Notes under the pieces: model-generated
What the model was told of the DNA's origin: nothing
The model's database searches: none
Seen by the model: only the letters and a program-made list of their open reading frames with translations
Position numbers and translations under genes: made by a program
NCBI RefSeq assembly: GCF_002741055.1
Contig: NZ_CP016809.1
Location: 5,992,501-6,056,500, forward strand
Reading direction: 5' to 3'
Length of the DNA: 64,000 bases
From: Paenibacillus ihbetae
Lineage (GTDB): Bacteria; Bacillota; Bacilli; Paenibacillales; Paenibacillaceae
Shown: in pieces, positions 16,445-24,176 of the stretch
Layout: every line of letters begins with the position of its first letter
Numbering within the stretch: the first letter of the stretch is position 1

Positions 16445-16495
16445 ATGGCAATGCGAGATTGCTCATTTACTAGGAAGTGCTCATGCAAAGCCTAA
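16445..16495 (+). CDS. Leader peptide of the FusB-type gene
   Basis: A 16-codon frame encoding MAMRDCSFTRKCSCKA, with GGGGGT eight bases in front of its ATG. Its last codons (CAAAGCC) lie inside the first arm of the stem-loops described for this leader. A stalled ribosome here would change the pairing downstream. Start, ribosome site and overlap are visible; translation and function are inferred. Confidence 0.45.
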   Translation: MAMRDCSFTRKCSCKA

Positions 16496-16611
16496 ATGGG
16501 GCGATACTTTGCATGGGTGAGATCGAAGGAATTCCATCGCCCAGCCTTGGATATTATCGTATCTAATAATAGGCTTTGCACCTTATTCGTTTTTTCAACA
16601 AAAATAAGGGG
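16483..16611 (+). promoter_or_regulatory. Attenuator-like leader with mutually exclusive stems
   Basis: ATGCAAAG (16483-16490) can pair with CTTTGCAT (16507-16514, eight perfect pairs), or TGCAAAGCCTA (16484-16494) can pair with TAGGCTTTGCA (16570-16580, eleven perfect pairs); both cannot form. GGGCGAT/ATCGCCC (16499-16505 with 16536-16542) is a further stem. A final hairpin CCTTATT/AATAAGG (16581-16587 with 16603-16609) covers the AAGGGG ribosome site of the FusB-type gene. This is the layout of translational attenuation controlled by a leader peptide. Confidence 0.55.
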
Positions 16612-16621
16612 CTGAAGACCT

Positions 16622-17269
16622 ATGAGTACAACATTTATTAGAAACCATCAATTCAACGTCATTAAAAAGCAAGCCGATTTCATACAGAAGACTCTGCGAA
16701 CCGCCGCGGATCGGAGCGTCTTGGAAACCGTTCGATATCGTTCCGTCGTGAATATCACGGAAGCAATTCCCGATCTGACGCAGGAACAGAAGATGCTGCT
16801 GGAGGAGATCACGACCCTCGAGACGGCCAATGATTTCCAGAGATATCTTAGTGCATTGGAACCGTATATGGAGCCGTATCCGCCGATTACGGTTAAACAG
16901 ATTCAGAAGCTGTTTCCTAAAAATAAGAAACTGAAAGTACCTGATCTAGGATCCATCGACTTTCGATATACGACGTATTTGAGTTGGGTGGATATCGCAA
17001 CAAGCCGTTTGTTCATTGTTTACCCGTTCGAGGGGAAATTTATCGGGATCGAGGGCAGAATTACGCCGACGCACAAGAAGGGATATTGCCTGTTCTGCAA
17101 TCGCCATCAAGAGCTTGCATATTTCTCGGTCAGAACCAAATCTGCTTACGCTTCACCGGATAATTTCTCTTCGGTTGGCCATTACGTTTGTATGGACAAT
17201 CAAGCGTGTAATCAATGCATTACCGCTACCGGATCCTTGGAGAAGTTTATACTCTCGGTTAGTAAATAA
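16622..17269 (+). CDS. FusB/FusC-family EF-G-binding protein
   Basis: A 215-residue protein matching the FusB/FusC family in length (about 213) and layout. The N-terminal half is helical; the C-terminal half carries a four-cysteine zinc site at C156, C159 and a CX5CX2C group at C190, C196, C199. The first pair has the same numbering I recall for staphylococcal FusB. Those proteins bind elongation factor G and free it from fusidic-acid-stalled ribosomes; chromosomal homologues in soil Firmicutes may confer low-level tolerance. Expression is probably controlled by the leader before it. A terminator follows directly. Confidence 0.8.
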   Translation: MSTTFIRNHQFNVIKKQADFIQKTLRTAADRSVLETVRYRSVVNITEAIPDLTQEQKMLLEEITTLETANDFQRYLSALEPYMEPYPPITVKQIQKLFPKNKKLKVPDLGSIDFRYTTYLSWVDIATSRLFIVYPFEGKFIGIEGRITPTHKKGYCLFCNRHQELAYFSVRTKSAYASPDNFSSVGHYVCMDNQACNQCITATGSLEKFILSVSK

Positions 17270-17277
17270 ACGTTATA

Positions 17278-17306
17278 AAGGGCTGCCCCGAAGGCAGCCT
17301 TTTATT
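17278..17306 (+). terminator. Rho-independent terminator
   Basis: AAGGGCTGCC, loop CCGA, then AGGCAGCCTT and TTATTA. It lies eight bases after the stop of the FusB-type gene. Confidence 0.85.
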
Positions 17307-17477
17307 ATAGATCAGGCAGATGCGACAAAGCTCCAATTGACTTGATATTATCGCTCGACGTGAAGAAGGAAGGTACATTTCAGCTAGCATCTAATCGAAA
17401 ATTTAATTACCAAAGCGTCCAAATCTTTCTCTTAATCTTACATAGATTATATTATCTTCACGAAAGGAGGATTTTTC

Positions 17478-17573
17478 ATGAAAAAACACCATGATAAGGT
17501 TTTAGTGATTGTCCTCAAGCCTGGACAAAAAGTCATTGTAAAGTGTGAGAAGCACAAAAAGCGTCGCGCATAA
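17478..17573 (+). CDS. 31-residue basic peptide
   Basis: A very short frame with a textbook AAAGGAGG site seven bases before its ATG. The peptide begins MKKHHDKVLVIVLKPGQKV and ends KHKKRRA: strongly basic, with one cysteine and a short hydrophobic beta-like stretch. I do not recognise it. It is followed by an imperfect hairpin and lies in its own intergenic space, so it is probably monocistronic. Confidence 0.5.
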   Translation: MKKHHDKVLVIVLKPGQKVIVKCEKHKKRRA

Positions 17574-17580
17574 AAAGGCA

Positions 17581-17612
17581 GGTGAGCCTAATCTTTATAG
17601 ATTGGGCTCACC
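17581..17612 (+). terminator. Hairpin after the 31-residue peptide gene
   Basis: GGTGAGCCTAATC pairs with GATTGGGCTCACC (13 pairs, one G-T) around a TTTATA loop. The following CCCTTCATAT is not a good T-run, so termination may be weak. Confidence 0.5.
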
Positions 17613-17720
17613 CCCTTCATATCATTTACATACAAAATCAAAGCGTACATAAAGACGGGCATATGGTTTTACGAACCGGCTCTACAACCTAAACAAAACG
17701 GCTAAGGGGAGATTATTGTA

Positions 17721-18311
17721 GTGGAGAAGCTGCTTAAAGAACAGATCAATTTCATTATTGAAATCGACAAGCTTAAAACGATTGAACGAAAAACCAAGAT
17801 TATTCATGGGTCAAGGCTCGAAAATGATGCGGAACATACGTGGCATCTTGCAATGATGGCCCTTGTGCTGCATCAGCATTCCAACCGCTACATCGACCTC
17901 CTCAAAGTGCTCAAGATGCTCCTTATCCATGATTTGGTCGAAATTGATGCAGGCGATACATTCGCTTATGATACGGCCGGGCACAATGACAAGTTTGAGC
18001 GGGAGCTGCAAGCAGCCCAAAGATTGTTTGGCATGCTTCCGCCAGAGCAGGAAGAGGAATTCATGAATCTATGGTTAGAATTTGAGAGGAAGGAGACGGA
18101 CGAAGCGAAGTTCGCTTCCTCACTCGATCGACTGCAGCCGCTTATCCATAATCATTTAAATCAGGGAGATACGTGGCAGAAATATCGGATTACGAGCGAG
18201 CAGGTCATCAATCGCAATCAAGAGATCGGGAATGGATCAAGGGCATTATGGGAAGTTGCGCAGTCCATCATCGATAGCTCGATTGAACAAGGAATATTGG
18301 CTAAATCGTAA
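17721..18311 (+). CDS. HD-domain nucleotidase/phosphohydrolase (YfbR/HDDC2-like)
   Basis: A 196-residue HD-domain protein. Metal ligands are visible as H in RLENDAEHTWHLA, the HD pair in LLIHDLVEIDAGD, and a downstream aspartate in SSLDRLQPL. The size and motif order fit the YfbR/HDDC2 group, whose studied members dephosphorylate deoxynucleoside monophosphates. GTG start at 17721 after TAAGGGGAG. Single gene with its own terminator. Confidence 0.75.
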   Translation: MEKLLKEQINFIIEIDKLKTIERKTKIIHGSRLENDAEHTWHLAMMALVLHQHSNRYIDLLKVLKMLLIHDLVEIDAGDTFAYDTAGHNDKFERELQAAQRLFGMLPPEQEEEFMNLWLEFERKETDEAKFASSLDRLQPLIHNHLNQGDTWQKYRITSEQVINRNQEIGNGSRALWEVAQSIIDSSIEQGILAKS

Positions 18312-18316
18312 ATTCC

Positions 18317-18366
18317 AGGAAGAACAAGAAGGGATCGCTTGCCGAACCCCTTGTTCTTCTTTTTTA
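18317..18366 (+). terminator. Terminator after the HD-domain gene
   Basis: AGAACAAGAAGGG pairs with CCCCTTGTTCT around a GATCGCTTGCCG-type loop, followed by TCTTTTTT. It also faces the convergent GyrI-like gene. Confidence 0.75.
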
Positions 18367-18389
18367 GCAGCAATGAGCGAGAATTCGGA

Positions 18390-18845
18390 TCAGGCTATGA
18401 TAGGGATACAAATTTCACATAAATGATTCCTTATCATTTCACCCGTATATCTTTCGATGACCGGTCTGTTATCCATTTGATAGCCTTTACTTTGAATAAA
18501 GGGGAGAACGTCACTCCAAGCTCTTTGTACTGCTTCAGCGGTGTGTTTGATTTTGCAAATGACATAGGTTCCGCCAACGAGCTTGCTCTCATTGATGGAT
18601 CCGGCGATTTCGTAATCCTCAGAAATGACAATGCAGGCATCGTACCGGCAGTTTTCGGGAGGTGTTTCTGCGGGATGGTCTTGCGGAATTCCAAACAGGA
18701 TGGCCGAGGTTGTGAGAAGCTCTCGCTCCATAGCCCACCTTTTTAATTTTTCCATCACCTGGGCATTGGCAGGGCCGTACGGTCCAACTTGTCGTACATA
18801 GGCAATGCGGTAGGTTGGAAGATGCTCGACGGACATATTCGTCAT
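18390..18845 (-). CDS. GyrI-like / AraC effector-binding-type small-molecule-binding protein
   Basis: A 151-residue stand-alone GyrI-like domain (VEHLPTYRIAYVRQVGPYG is typical at the N-terminus; YDACIVI and GGTYVICK occur inside). Such domains bind drugs or other hydrophobic cations and occur alone or fused to AraC/MerR DNA-binding parts. No DNA-binding part is present here. The ATG at 18845 follows AAAGGAAATT; the reading frame continues upstream without a better site. Confidence 0.7.
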   Translation of the reverse strand: MTNMSVEHLPTYRIAYVRQVGPYGPANAQVMEKLKRWAMERELLTTSAILFGIPQDHPAETPPENCRYDACIVISEDYEIAGSINESKLVGGTYVICKIKHTAEAVQRAWSDVLPFIQSKGYQMDNRPVIERYTGEMIRNHLCEICIPIIA

Positions 18846-19161
18846 TTTTAATTTCCTTTCTCTGGTAAATTGGGTGCTGCCATTTGATGCTAACATGTTA
18901 TAAAAAATATTTAAAGGAAATTATCGATGCATTTAAAAATATTTATCAGAAGTATCGATCGCTCCCCCTGCTGCTCCGAATGATTCCTAACGCATCATGT
19001 TCGTAATCTGTAATCTTGCCACGAATCGTTAAAGCAGATGACTGCTTTCCAGCAGTAGGCTCTTTATGGAAAGGATATCTTTTCGCCAAACCTTATCATT
19101 TGCATGAATGTTGTACGATAGAAGGGTACATTCAAAAATGCAGTAAGAAAGGTGGGAGAAA

Positions 19162-19881
19162 ATGAATAAAACGATTCCTATTTTCCCTTGCAAATCGCTT
19201 GAAGAGGTGGTTGTGTTTTACGAAGCCCTTGGATTCGACGTAACCTATATGCAATCCGTTCCATATGGATATGCAGCCGTGAAGCATCGAATAGGTGAGG
19301 TGAATTTCACGAGGCAAAAAAATTATGAAAAGGAAAAATCCATTAATGGTGCTTATATCCTTGTTGAGGATGTTGAGAGTGTGTACTCTGAATTTATTTC
19401 GAATTTAAAAAAGGTATACGGAAAAGTGTTCCGTAGCGGTGAGCCTAGAATTACCAAAGTAAGCACCAACAAAGAAGATATTCGTTTTAATCTGGTTGAT
19501 CCTGCAGGGAATTATCTGATTATTGGGCAAAAAAAAGAACGGGATGATCGAGGGAAATCATATTCAGCCGGTACTTCTACCATCGAAAAACGATTCTATA
19601 GCGCATATACATTAGCACATTCTAAAAACGACTATCGAACCGCGTATAAAATCATTGAGGGACTTACCGGTAAAAAAGAAGAGATGTCACAGATTTTCTA
19701 TGCGAAGTTGCTCATACTAAAGCTTGAAATCGAATTTCATTTAGAGCGAGGAAAGGAAATGAATGAAACGCTTGCCGAAATCAATACGATCAATTTGAAT
19801 CGAAGTGTATTTGAGCGATTACTTGAAGAGAAGCAGCGTCTTCAAGAGTTGCTGGAGGAAATTTCTCCAAAAAACCTGTGA
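19162..19881 (+). CDS. VOC (glyoxalase/bleomycin-resistance) protein with helical extension
   Basis: A 239-residue protein. Residues 1-125 form a vicinal-oxygen-chelate domain (IPIFPCKSLEEVVVFYEALG at the start, FNLVDPAGNYLIIGQ at the end), as in bleomycin-binding or glyoxalase-like proteins. Residues 135-239 are almost entirely helical and charged (KRFYSAYTLAHSKNDYRTAYK onward), resembling TPR-like repeats, which is longer than usual for a VOC protein. The function is unknown. Good ribosome site AAAGGTGGGAG. Confidence 0.7.
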   Translation: MNKTIPIFPCKSLEEVVVFYEALGFDVTYMQSVPYGYAAVKHRIGEVNFTRQKNYEKEKSINGAYILVEDVESVYSEFISNLKKVYGKVFRSGEPRITKVSTNKEDIRFNLVDPAGNYLIIGQKKERDDRGKSYSAGTSTIEKRFYSAYTLAHSKNDYRTAYKIIEGLTGKKEEMSQIFYAKLLILKLEIEFHLERGKEMNETLAEINTINLNRSVFERLLEEKQRLQELLEEISPKNL

Positions 19882-19900
19882 ATGGCAGGGAGGTACATAT

Positions 19901-19975
19901 ATGAAAGATCGACTTGAGCGCCAGTCGGAGAGTTTGATGAAGAAGCGGCCGGGAGAGAGCCTGACAGTTGAGTGA
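19901..19975 (+). CDS. Possible 24-residue peptide
   Basis: ATG with GGGAGG eight bases upstream, encoding a charged peptide (MKDRLERQSESLMKKRPGES and four more residues). It lies between the VOC and GNAT genes on the same strand. There is no family support; it may be a coupling frame or chance. Confidence 0.25.
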   Translation: MKDRLERQSESLMKKRPGESLTVE

Positions 19976-19990
19976 ACAGGAGAGGAACTG

Positions 19991-20434
19991 ATGATGAACT
20001 ATAGACAATATGATCGAAATGACATTCTTCCATGCACCAAAACCTTTATGCAGGTCTTTAATGAAGAGCCGTGGAACGATGGATGGACAATGGAGCGCGC
20101 ACGGAAATACTTGCAGGATTTCACCGATACGCCTGAATTTGTCGGGGTTATCGCTGAAGATGTGAGCGGGGCAGCGGGCTTTATCTTTGGCGTACGCAAG
20201 CGATGGTGGAGTGCGGATGAGTTCTTTATTCACGAAATGTGCGTGCGTGGTACCAGTCAACAATCGGGCATAGGCACCGGCATGCTTCAATTCCTGGAGC
20301 GGGAGCTTACGGCTTCCGGGGTCAGCAACATGACGCTCTTAACGAATCGGAACATACCTGCAGAATCGTTTTACAAGCGGAACGGATTCAACGAAATCGA
20401 CAGATTGGTGTTTATGAGCAAGGATTTGAAATAA
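19991..20434 (+). CDS. GNAT-family N-acetyltransferase
   Basis: A 147-residue acetyltransferase. The acetyl-CoA-binding region reads EMCVRGTSQQSGIGTGMLQFL (Q-x-x-GIG-x-G type) and the C-terminal strand has FYKRNGFNEI. The acceptor substrate is unknown. Preceded by AGGAGAGG. Confidence 0.8.
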   Translation: MMNYRQYDRNDILPCTKTFMQVFNEEPWNDGWTMERARKYLQDFTDTPEFVGVIAEDVSGAAGFIFGVRKRWWSADEFFIHEMCVRGTSQQSGIGTGMLQFLERELTASGVSNMTLLTNRNIPAESFYKRNGFNEIDRLVFMSKDLK

Positions 20435-20452
20435 TTCTTATATGAAAAGAGA

Positions 20453-20489
20453 CCGTTCCCCTGATCTGCCCAAAGGGAACGGCTTTTTT
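20453..20489 (+). terminator. Terminator after the GNAT gene
   Basis: CCGTTCCC pairs with GGGAACGG, followed by CTTTTTTA. Confidence 0.8.
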
Positions 20490-20577
20490 ATATACTCGAT
20501 TAACCCGATTTGATAAGGATAAGCGTCAACGAATGCGTTAACTCGTACGCAGAACAGTCTTGGAGCACTTGAACAAC

Positions 20578-22974
20578 TTATGGTTCCCAGATGACGGTCG
20601 GGTAGGGGAGTTGATCATAGGCGCCAGCCCAATAATAGGAATCTGCAAGTATGCGTCGCGGGAGGAAACCGATCTCGCCGCTCGGCACCGAGATGTGTTC
20701 AGAACGGGAGGTGAACATGCCTTCCGTATTTGTCACTCCTTGAACATACTTTCCAGCCATATGGGTGTATCGTCCGCTGACCCTTGCAGAAATCGGCTGC
20801 TTCGTCTCCATGTCAACGACCTGGATGGTAACCGTAGCGGTGCCTTCATTATAGGTAATGGTCATATGGTCAATGATCATGGGCTTCATTGCGGACGGAG
20901 CTGTAGTTGCAGCTGCAGCAGCACTGGGTGCTCCTTCATTGCCGCTGATGTCAACGGCCGTAATTTTGTAGTGATACGTCGTGTTTGGCAGCAGCCCGGT
21001 GTCCTCGAATGACAGAGTGTTCGATGAACCTGCATACGTATCCGGACCAATCTCGAATGCAGCATCGGTACCGCGATAGATCCGATATTCGTTCACGGCG
21101 CTGTTGTCCATAGCCATATCATAATGAATGTCGATCCGCTGGTAATCGAATGCAGACGCGGATACCCGGCTGACCAGTCCGGGAGGCTCGTTGTCTGCTG
21201 GAGGCTGCCATTTGAACCCGCCAGGCCCCCACTTGCTCGGGAAATCGACCAACGAAGCGTAGTGGTGGATCGCAATCCCGCCAAACGCAGGATCGTCTTC
21301 GAAAGCTGCGTATACCTTGTTGAGCTCCTGTTCCATATAGAGCCGACCTTCCTCATGGAAGCTGATGGTCTCCGGATCTCCGCCATCGGCAATGTCTTTC
21401 GTCTCGACTCCGATCACGACGGATTTAGGTTTACCGATCCTGGATGCATAAGCCAGCTCGTTTACGGCATGGGCAATAATGCCTGCGGAGCCTTCGGCCT
21501 GATCCCGATAATTCATGATGGAGATGTAATCTGCAGTGTCCTGAATGTGCTCGGACAACCACTTGGTCCCCCCATTCCAGGTGATATTGCCGGCATCCGC
21601 CGAAGAATCATACCATCTCGGAATGGCAGCTCCCACTGAGAGCGAAAGTCCGGACGCCGCTTTTCGTGACATGAGCAGCTTCAGCATATCCAGATACTGA
21701 ATTTGGACGGAGGGCTTCGCCGTTTTGAAATCAGGCAGGATATACGGTTCGGTGTCCAGATTGATTCCGTCAAATCTGGCGGACGCTTCGGAGGCGAGAT
21801 TATAATTCAATACCTGCTCGAATTCTTTGACTGCCTGTGCGTGATAACGGCTGTAAGCCCCGAAGTAGGGAGGTGCGGTACCGCCGGCAATCAAAGCCTG
21901 CACATCAAAGCCTTCTTCATGTGCCCACGTAATAAACCGCTGCACTTCATTTCGGTAATCTTCCAGCATCATGGTTCCCTGATATTTCCCGACGGCCAGA
22001 TACAGCGTCTTGATGGGGCGCTGATCAAAGGCAGCGGTGTCCTTGGCCATGGCAGCGAAAGAATACCGCGCATTCGGGTTTAGCACCAGGGGATAGGAGG
22101 CATTTTCCCATATCCAGATTGCCCGGTCCTGATCGGGAAGGGGGTGAGTATCCCCGTAAGTAAGGTCTGTAACCGATTCTGGATGGAAGGGCGCCCAATC
22201 GACGGTTTCCGTTCCCGCAACATCATCCTGGTCAATGTTGGGATCATCCTCGTAAACGTCGCTAGTGACGGCAGCATGGGCAGCCGAAATACTGCCGGAT
22301 GCAGTATTTCCGGTTTGCGCATAGACGGATAAGCTGTAACCTGTATTGCCGTGCGTATCGGTTGCTCTGGCTTCCAGGCTGTGGACCGGCTGCGTTAATC
22401 GACGGGTATCCCAGGTATATAAATATCCTTTCTTGGCCGGCGGAACCGGGATCCACTCGCCCCCGTCGATTCGGAGCTCGACGCGCGATATCGGATTTTT
22501 GCCATCGGCCGAAATCTGGACGTCGACTTTACTTCTTAGCCGGGTGTTCTCGGCTGGACTTACGATTTGAACTTGAGGTTTGTTAGCCGGGGGATTATCG
22601 ATATTCAGATAAATCCATGGAGACCAAACTCCGTACCGGGTTACAACATCTTTGGATTTGAGGACAATTTCTATAGCCCCGTCCAGCTGAGTCGTATCAA
22701 GCGAATAAGACCAAGTCCCGCTGTCATCCCCGTCCGGATCCTTCATGTGGACGTCAGTCACCATGTTTCCGTTCACGATCAGTTCGAGATCATAGACGCC
22801 GGAGTAGATACCTGACAGCTCGGCCGTACCCGGCTGAATGGTTTGTCCATCCTGATGAGAATCAATGGTGATCATCGCTGCCGCTTTGGCAGAAGGGAGG
22901 GGAATACAGACAGCGAGCAGAATTGCCGTCAGGAACAAGAGTCCACATTTGCGAAACCTCGAGCTTTTTAACAT
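20578..22974 (-). CDS. Secreted multidomain protein, putative glycosidase-like barrel with FN3
   Basis: A 798-residue exported protein with a clear signal peptide (cleavage near PSAKAA, residue 32). Residues 35-130 and 135-215 look like Ig/cadherin-like beta domains. Residues 280-590 look like a TIM-barrel-type region, with strands such as ARFDGINLDTEPYI, DYISIMNYRDQAEG and GGIAIHHY. A fibronectin type III domain follows at about 605-695 (TGLLPNTTYHYKITAVDISG), and then a final beta-rich domain. The DTEP strand end and chitinase-like pattern suggest a glycoside hydrolase related to GH18-like folds, but I could not place it in a family. Confidence 0.6.
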   Translation of the reverse strand: MLKSSRFRKCGLLFLTAILLAVCIPLPSAKAAAMITIDSHQDGQTIQPGTAELSGIYSGVYDLELIVNGNMVTDVHMKDPDGDDSGTWSYSLDTTQLDGAIEIVLKSKDVVTRYGVWSPWIYLNIDNPPANKPQVQIVSPAENTRLRSKVDVQISADGKNPISRVELRIDGGEWIPVPPAKKGYLYTWDTRRLTQPVHSLEARATDTHGNTGYSLSVYAQTGNTASGSISAAHAAVTSDVYEDDPNIDQDDVAGTETVDWAPFHPESVTDLTYGDTHPLPDQDRAIWIWENASYPLVLNPNARYSFAAMAKDTAAFDQRPIKTLYLAVGKYQGTMMLEDYRNEVQRFITWAHEEGFDVQALIAGGTAPPYFGAYSRYHAQAVKEFEQVLNYNLASEASARFDGINLDTEPYILPDFKTAKPSVQIQYLDMLKLLMSRKAASGLSLSVGAAIPRWYDSSADAGNITWNGGTKWLSEHIQDTADYISIMNYRDQAEGSAGIIAHAVNELAYASRIGKPKSVVIGVETKDIADGGDPETISFHEEGRLYMEQELNKVYAAFEDDPAFGGIAIHHYASLVDFPSKWGPGGFKWQPPADNEPPGLVSRVSASAFDYQRIDIHYDMAMDNSAVNEYRIYRGTDAAFEIGPDTYAGSSNTLSFEDTGLLPNTTYHYKITAVDISGNEGAPSAAAAATTAPSAMKPMIIDHMTITYNEGTATVTIQVVDMETKQPISARVSGRYTHMAGKYVQGVTNTEGMFTSRSEHISVPSGEIGFLPRRILADSYYWAGAYDQLPYPTVIWEP

Positions 22975-23062
22975 TTTTTCACACCCTTGTCATTGAGATG
23001 TAAACGTATTGACCAACCCGGCAGCCTTAAACGCTTGATGGCAAAATCAGATACGGTCACGA

Positions 23063-23076
23063 TTAAAGCGCTTACT
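23063..23076. promoter_or_regulatory. cre-like site upstream of the secreted protein
   Basis: TTAAAGCGCTTACT matches 11 of 14 bases of the CcpA consensus TGAAAGCGCTTTCA and is centred about 95 bases before the start of the minus-strand secreted protein. The rest of the 22975-23345 gap shows no gene; AAGGGTGTG just before 22974 is the ribosome site. Confidence 0.4.
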
Positions 23077-23345
23077 TTTAAATATTACGAATAAAGAGGA
23101 TTAGAACTGCCGCCGGCTATCCTTCTTCAGACGGATCACCATTTTATTCTTGAGACGGTGTAAATCGGGAGAAATTTTATGTATTCTGTCGTTAAACGGA
23201 CGTTGGTGAATAGGATGTCATGTTTCCTATGAGCATTTGCGGCCCGTTTGAGTTCGTCGGCCCTAGATGTGGATTCCAGCTGAAGAGCATTTACGCCGGG
23301 GGCTCGGGTTGAGAGGATTTTCTTGATGGACAGGAGGGATGATGG

Positions 23346-23939
23346 ATGAAATCCATCGCGATTTATAACATGGCCGAAGCGGGGCGCGACGTACGGGATG
23401 AAGTGGCAGAGGTTTTCGTGGATGGGTATTATGGTGAATTATCTTATTTCACGAAAGATCGTTCGACCCTTATTTCCGCCTTCAAAGATCTGTTTAGCTC
23501 CGAGGTCTTCTATGTGGCAGAACGCCAAGGCAGGATTGCCGGTATACTGGCCTGCTCCAACAATCGGCGGCGGGCGATGCAGGTCAAACTAGATCCGCTT
23601 CAGGACGCATTCGGCGCGCAAACGGGAGAACTGGCTTATCAAGTCATGAAAAACGAGTTTAATACCGCTTTGCCTTACGATGACGGGACGGGGTATATCG
23701 AATGTGTGGCGACTTTGACCCGTGATCGTGGAAAAGGCATTTCCTCAGCCTTGTTGAAATATGTGCTGGAGAAGCTGCCATATCGCCGCTATGTACTTGA
23801 GGTTACCGATTCCAACGAAGCCGCACATCGGATTTACTCGAAATTAGGGTTCCGAGAGTTTGAGCGGAAAGCGGAAGCGAATGCCGAAGTCGTAGGGTTT
23901 AAATACCGCATTTATATGGAGTGGACACGCGAGAAATGA
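23346..23939 (+). CDS. GNAT-family N-acetyltransferase
   Basis: A 197-residue acetyltransferase. The CoA-binding strand-loop is visible as ECVATLTRDRGKGISSALL (R-x-x-GKG-x-S), followed by NEAAHRIYSKLGFREFER, the usual C-terminal motif. The middle part is longer than in minimal GNATs. Acceptor unknown. Ribosome site AGGAGGG. Single gene with a terminator. Confidence 0.8.
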   Translation: MKSIAIYNMAEAGRDVRDEVAEVFVDGYYGELSYFTKDRSTLISAFKDLFSSEVFYVAERQGRIAGILACSNNRRRAMQVKLDPLQDAFGAQTGELAYQVMKNEFNTALPYDDGTGYIECVATLTRDRGKGISSALLKYVLEKLPYRRYVLEVTDSNEAAHRIYSKLGFREFERKAEANAEVVGFKYRIYMEWTREK

Positions 23940-24020
23940 ACGTTGAGCTGCTCCATGAAAATTTTGAAAGAAATTGATCGACAACTATATAGCGAGTAGT
24001 ATTCAAACACTTCTGCAAGC

Positions 24021-24064
24021 AGCCTTCGGACGCATAGGGACCTATGTGAAAGGGGGCTTTTTTA
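24021..24064 (+). terminator. Terminator after the GNAT gene
   Basis: AGCC...CGCATAG pairs with CTATGTG...GGCT, followed by TTTTTTAT; an internal loop separates the two helical parts. Confidence 0.6.
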
Positions 24065-24176
24065 TGTACCTCACTTAGTCTTTAATCCTCGCATGCTGGT
24101 ATGGAGAGGAGTGTTGACGGTATACTGCATATAGGCGAAGAAGGTTATGACTAACGGGATGAACGGAGGTGACACC

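Noticed and set aside
22980..23000. ATGTAAACGTATTGA as a second cre site for the secreted protein
   Set aside because: It fails a conserved C position of the consensus, and the site at 23063 is better.
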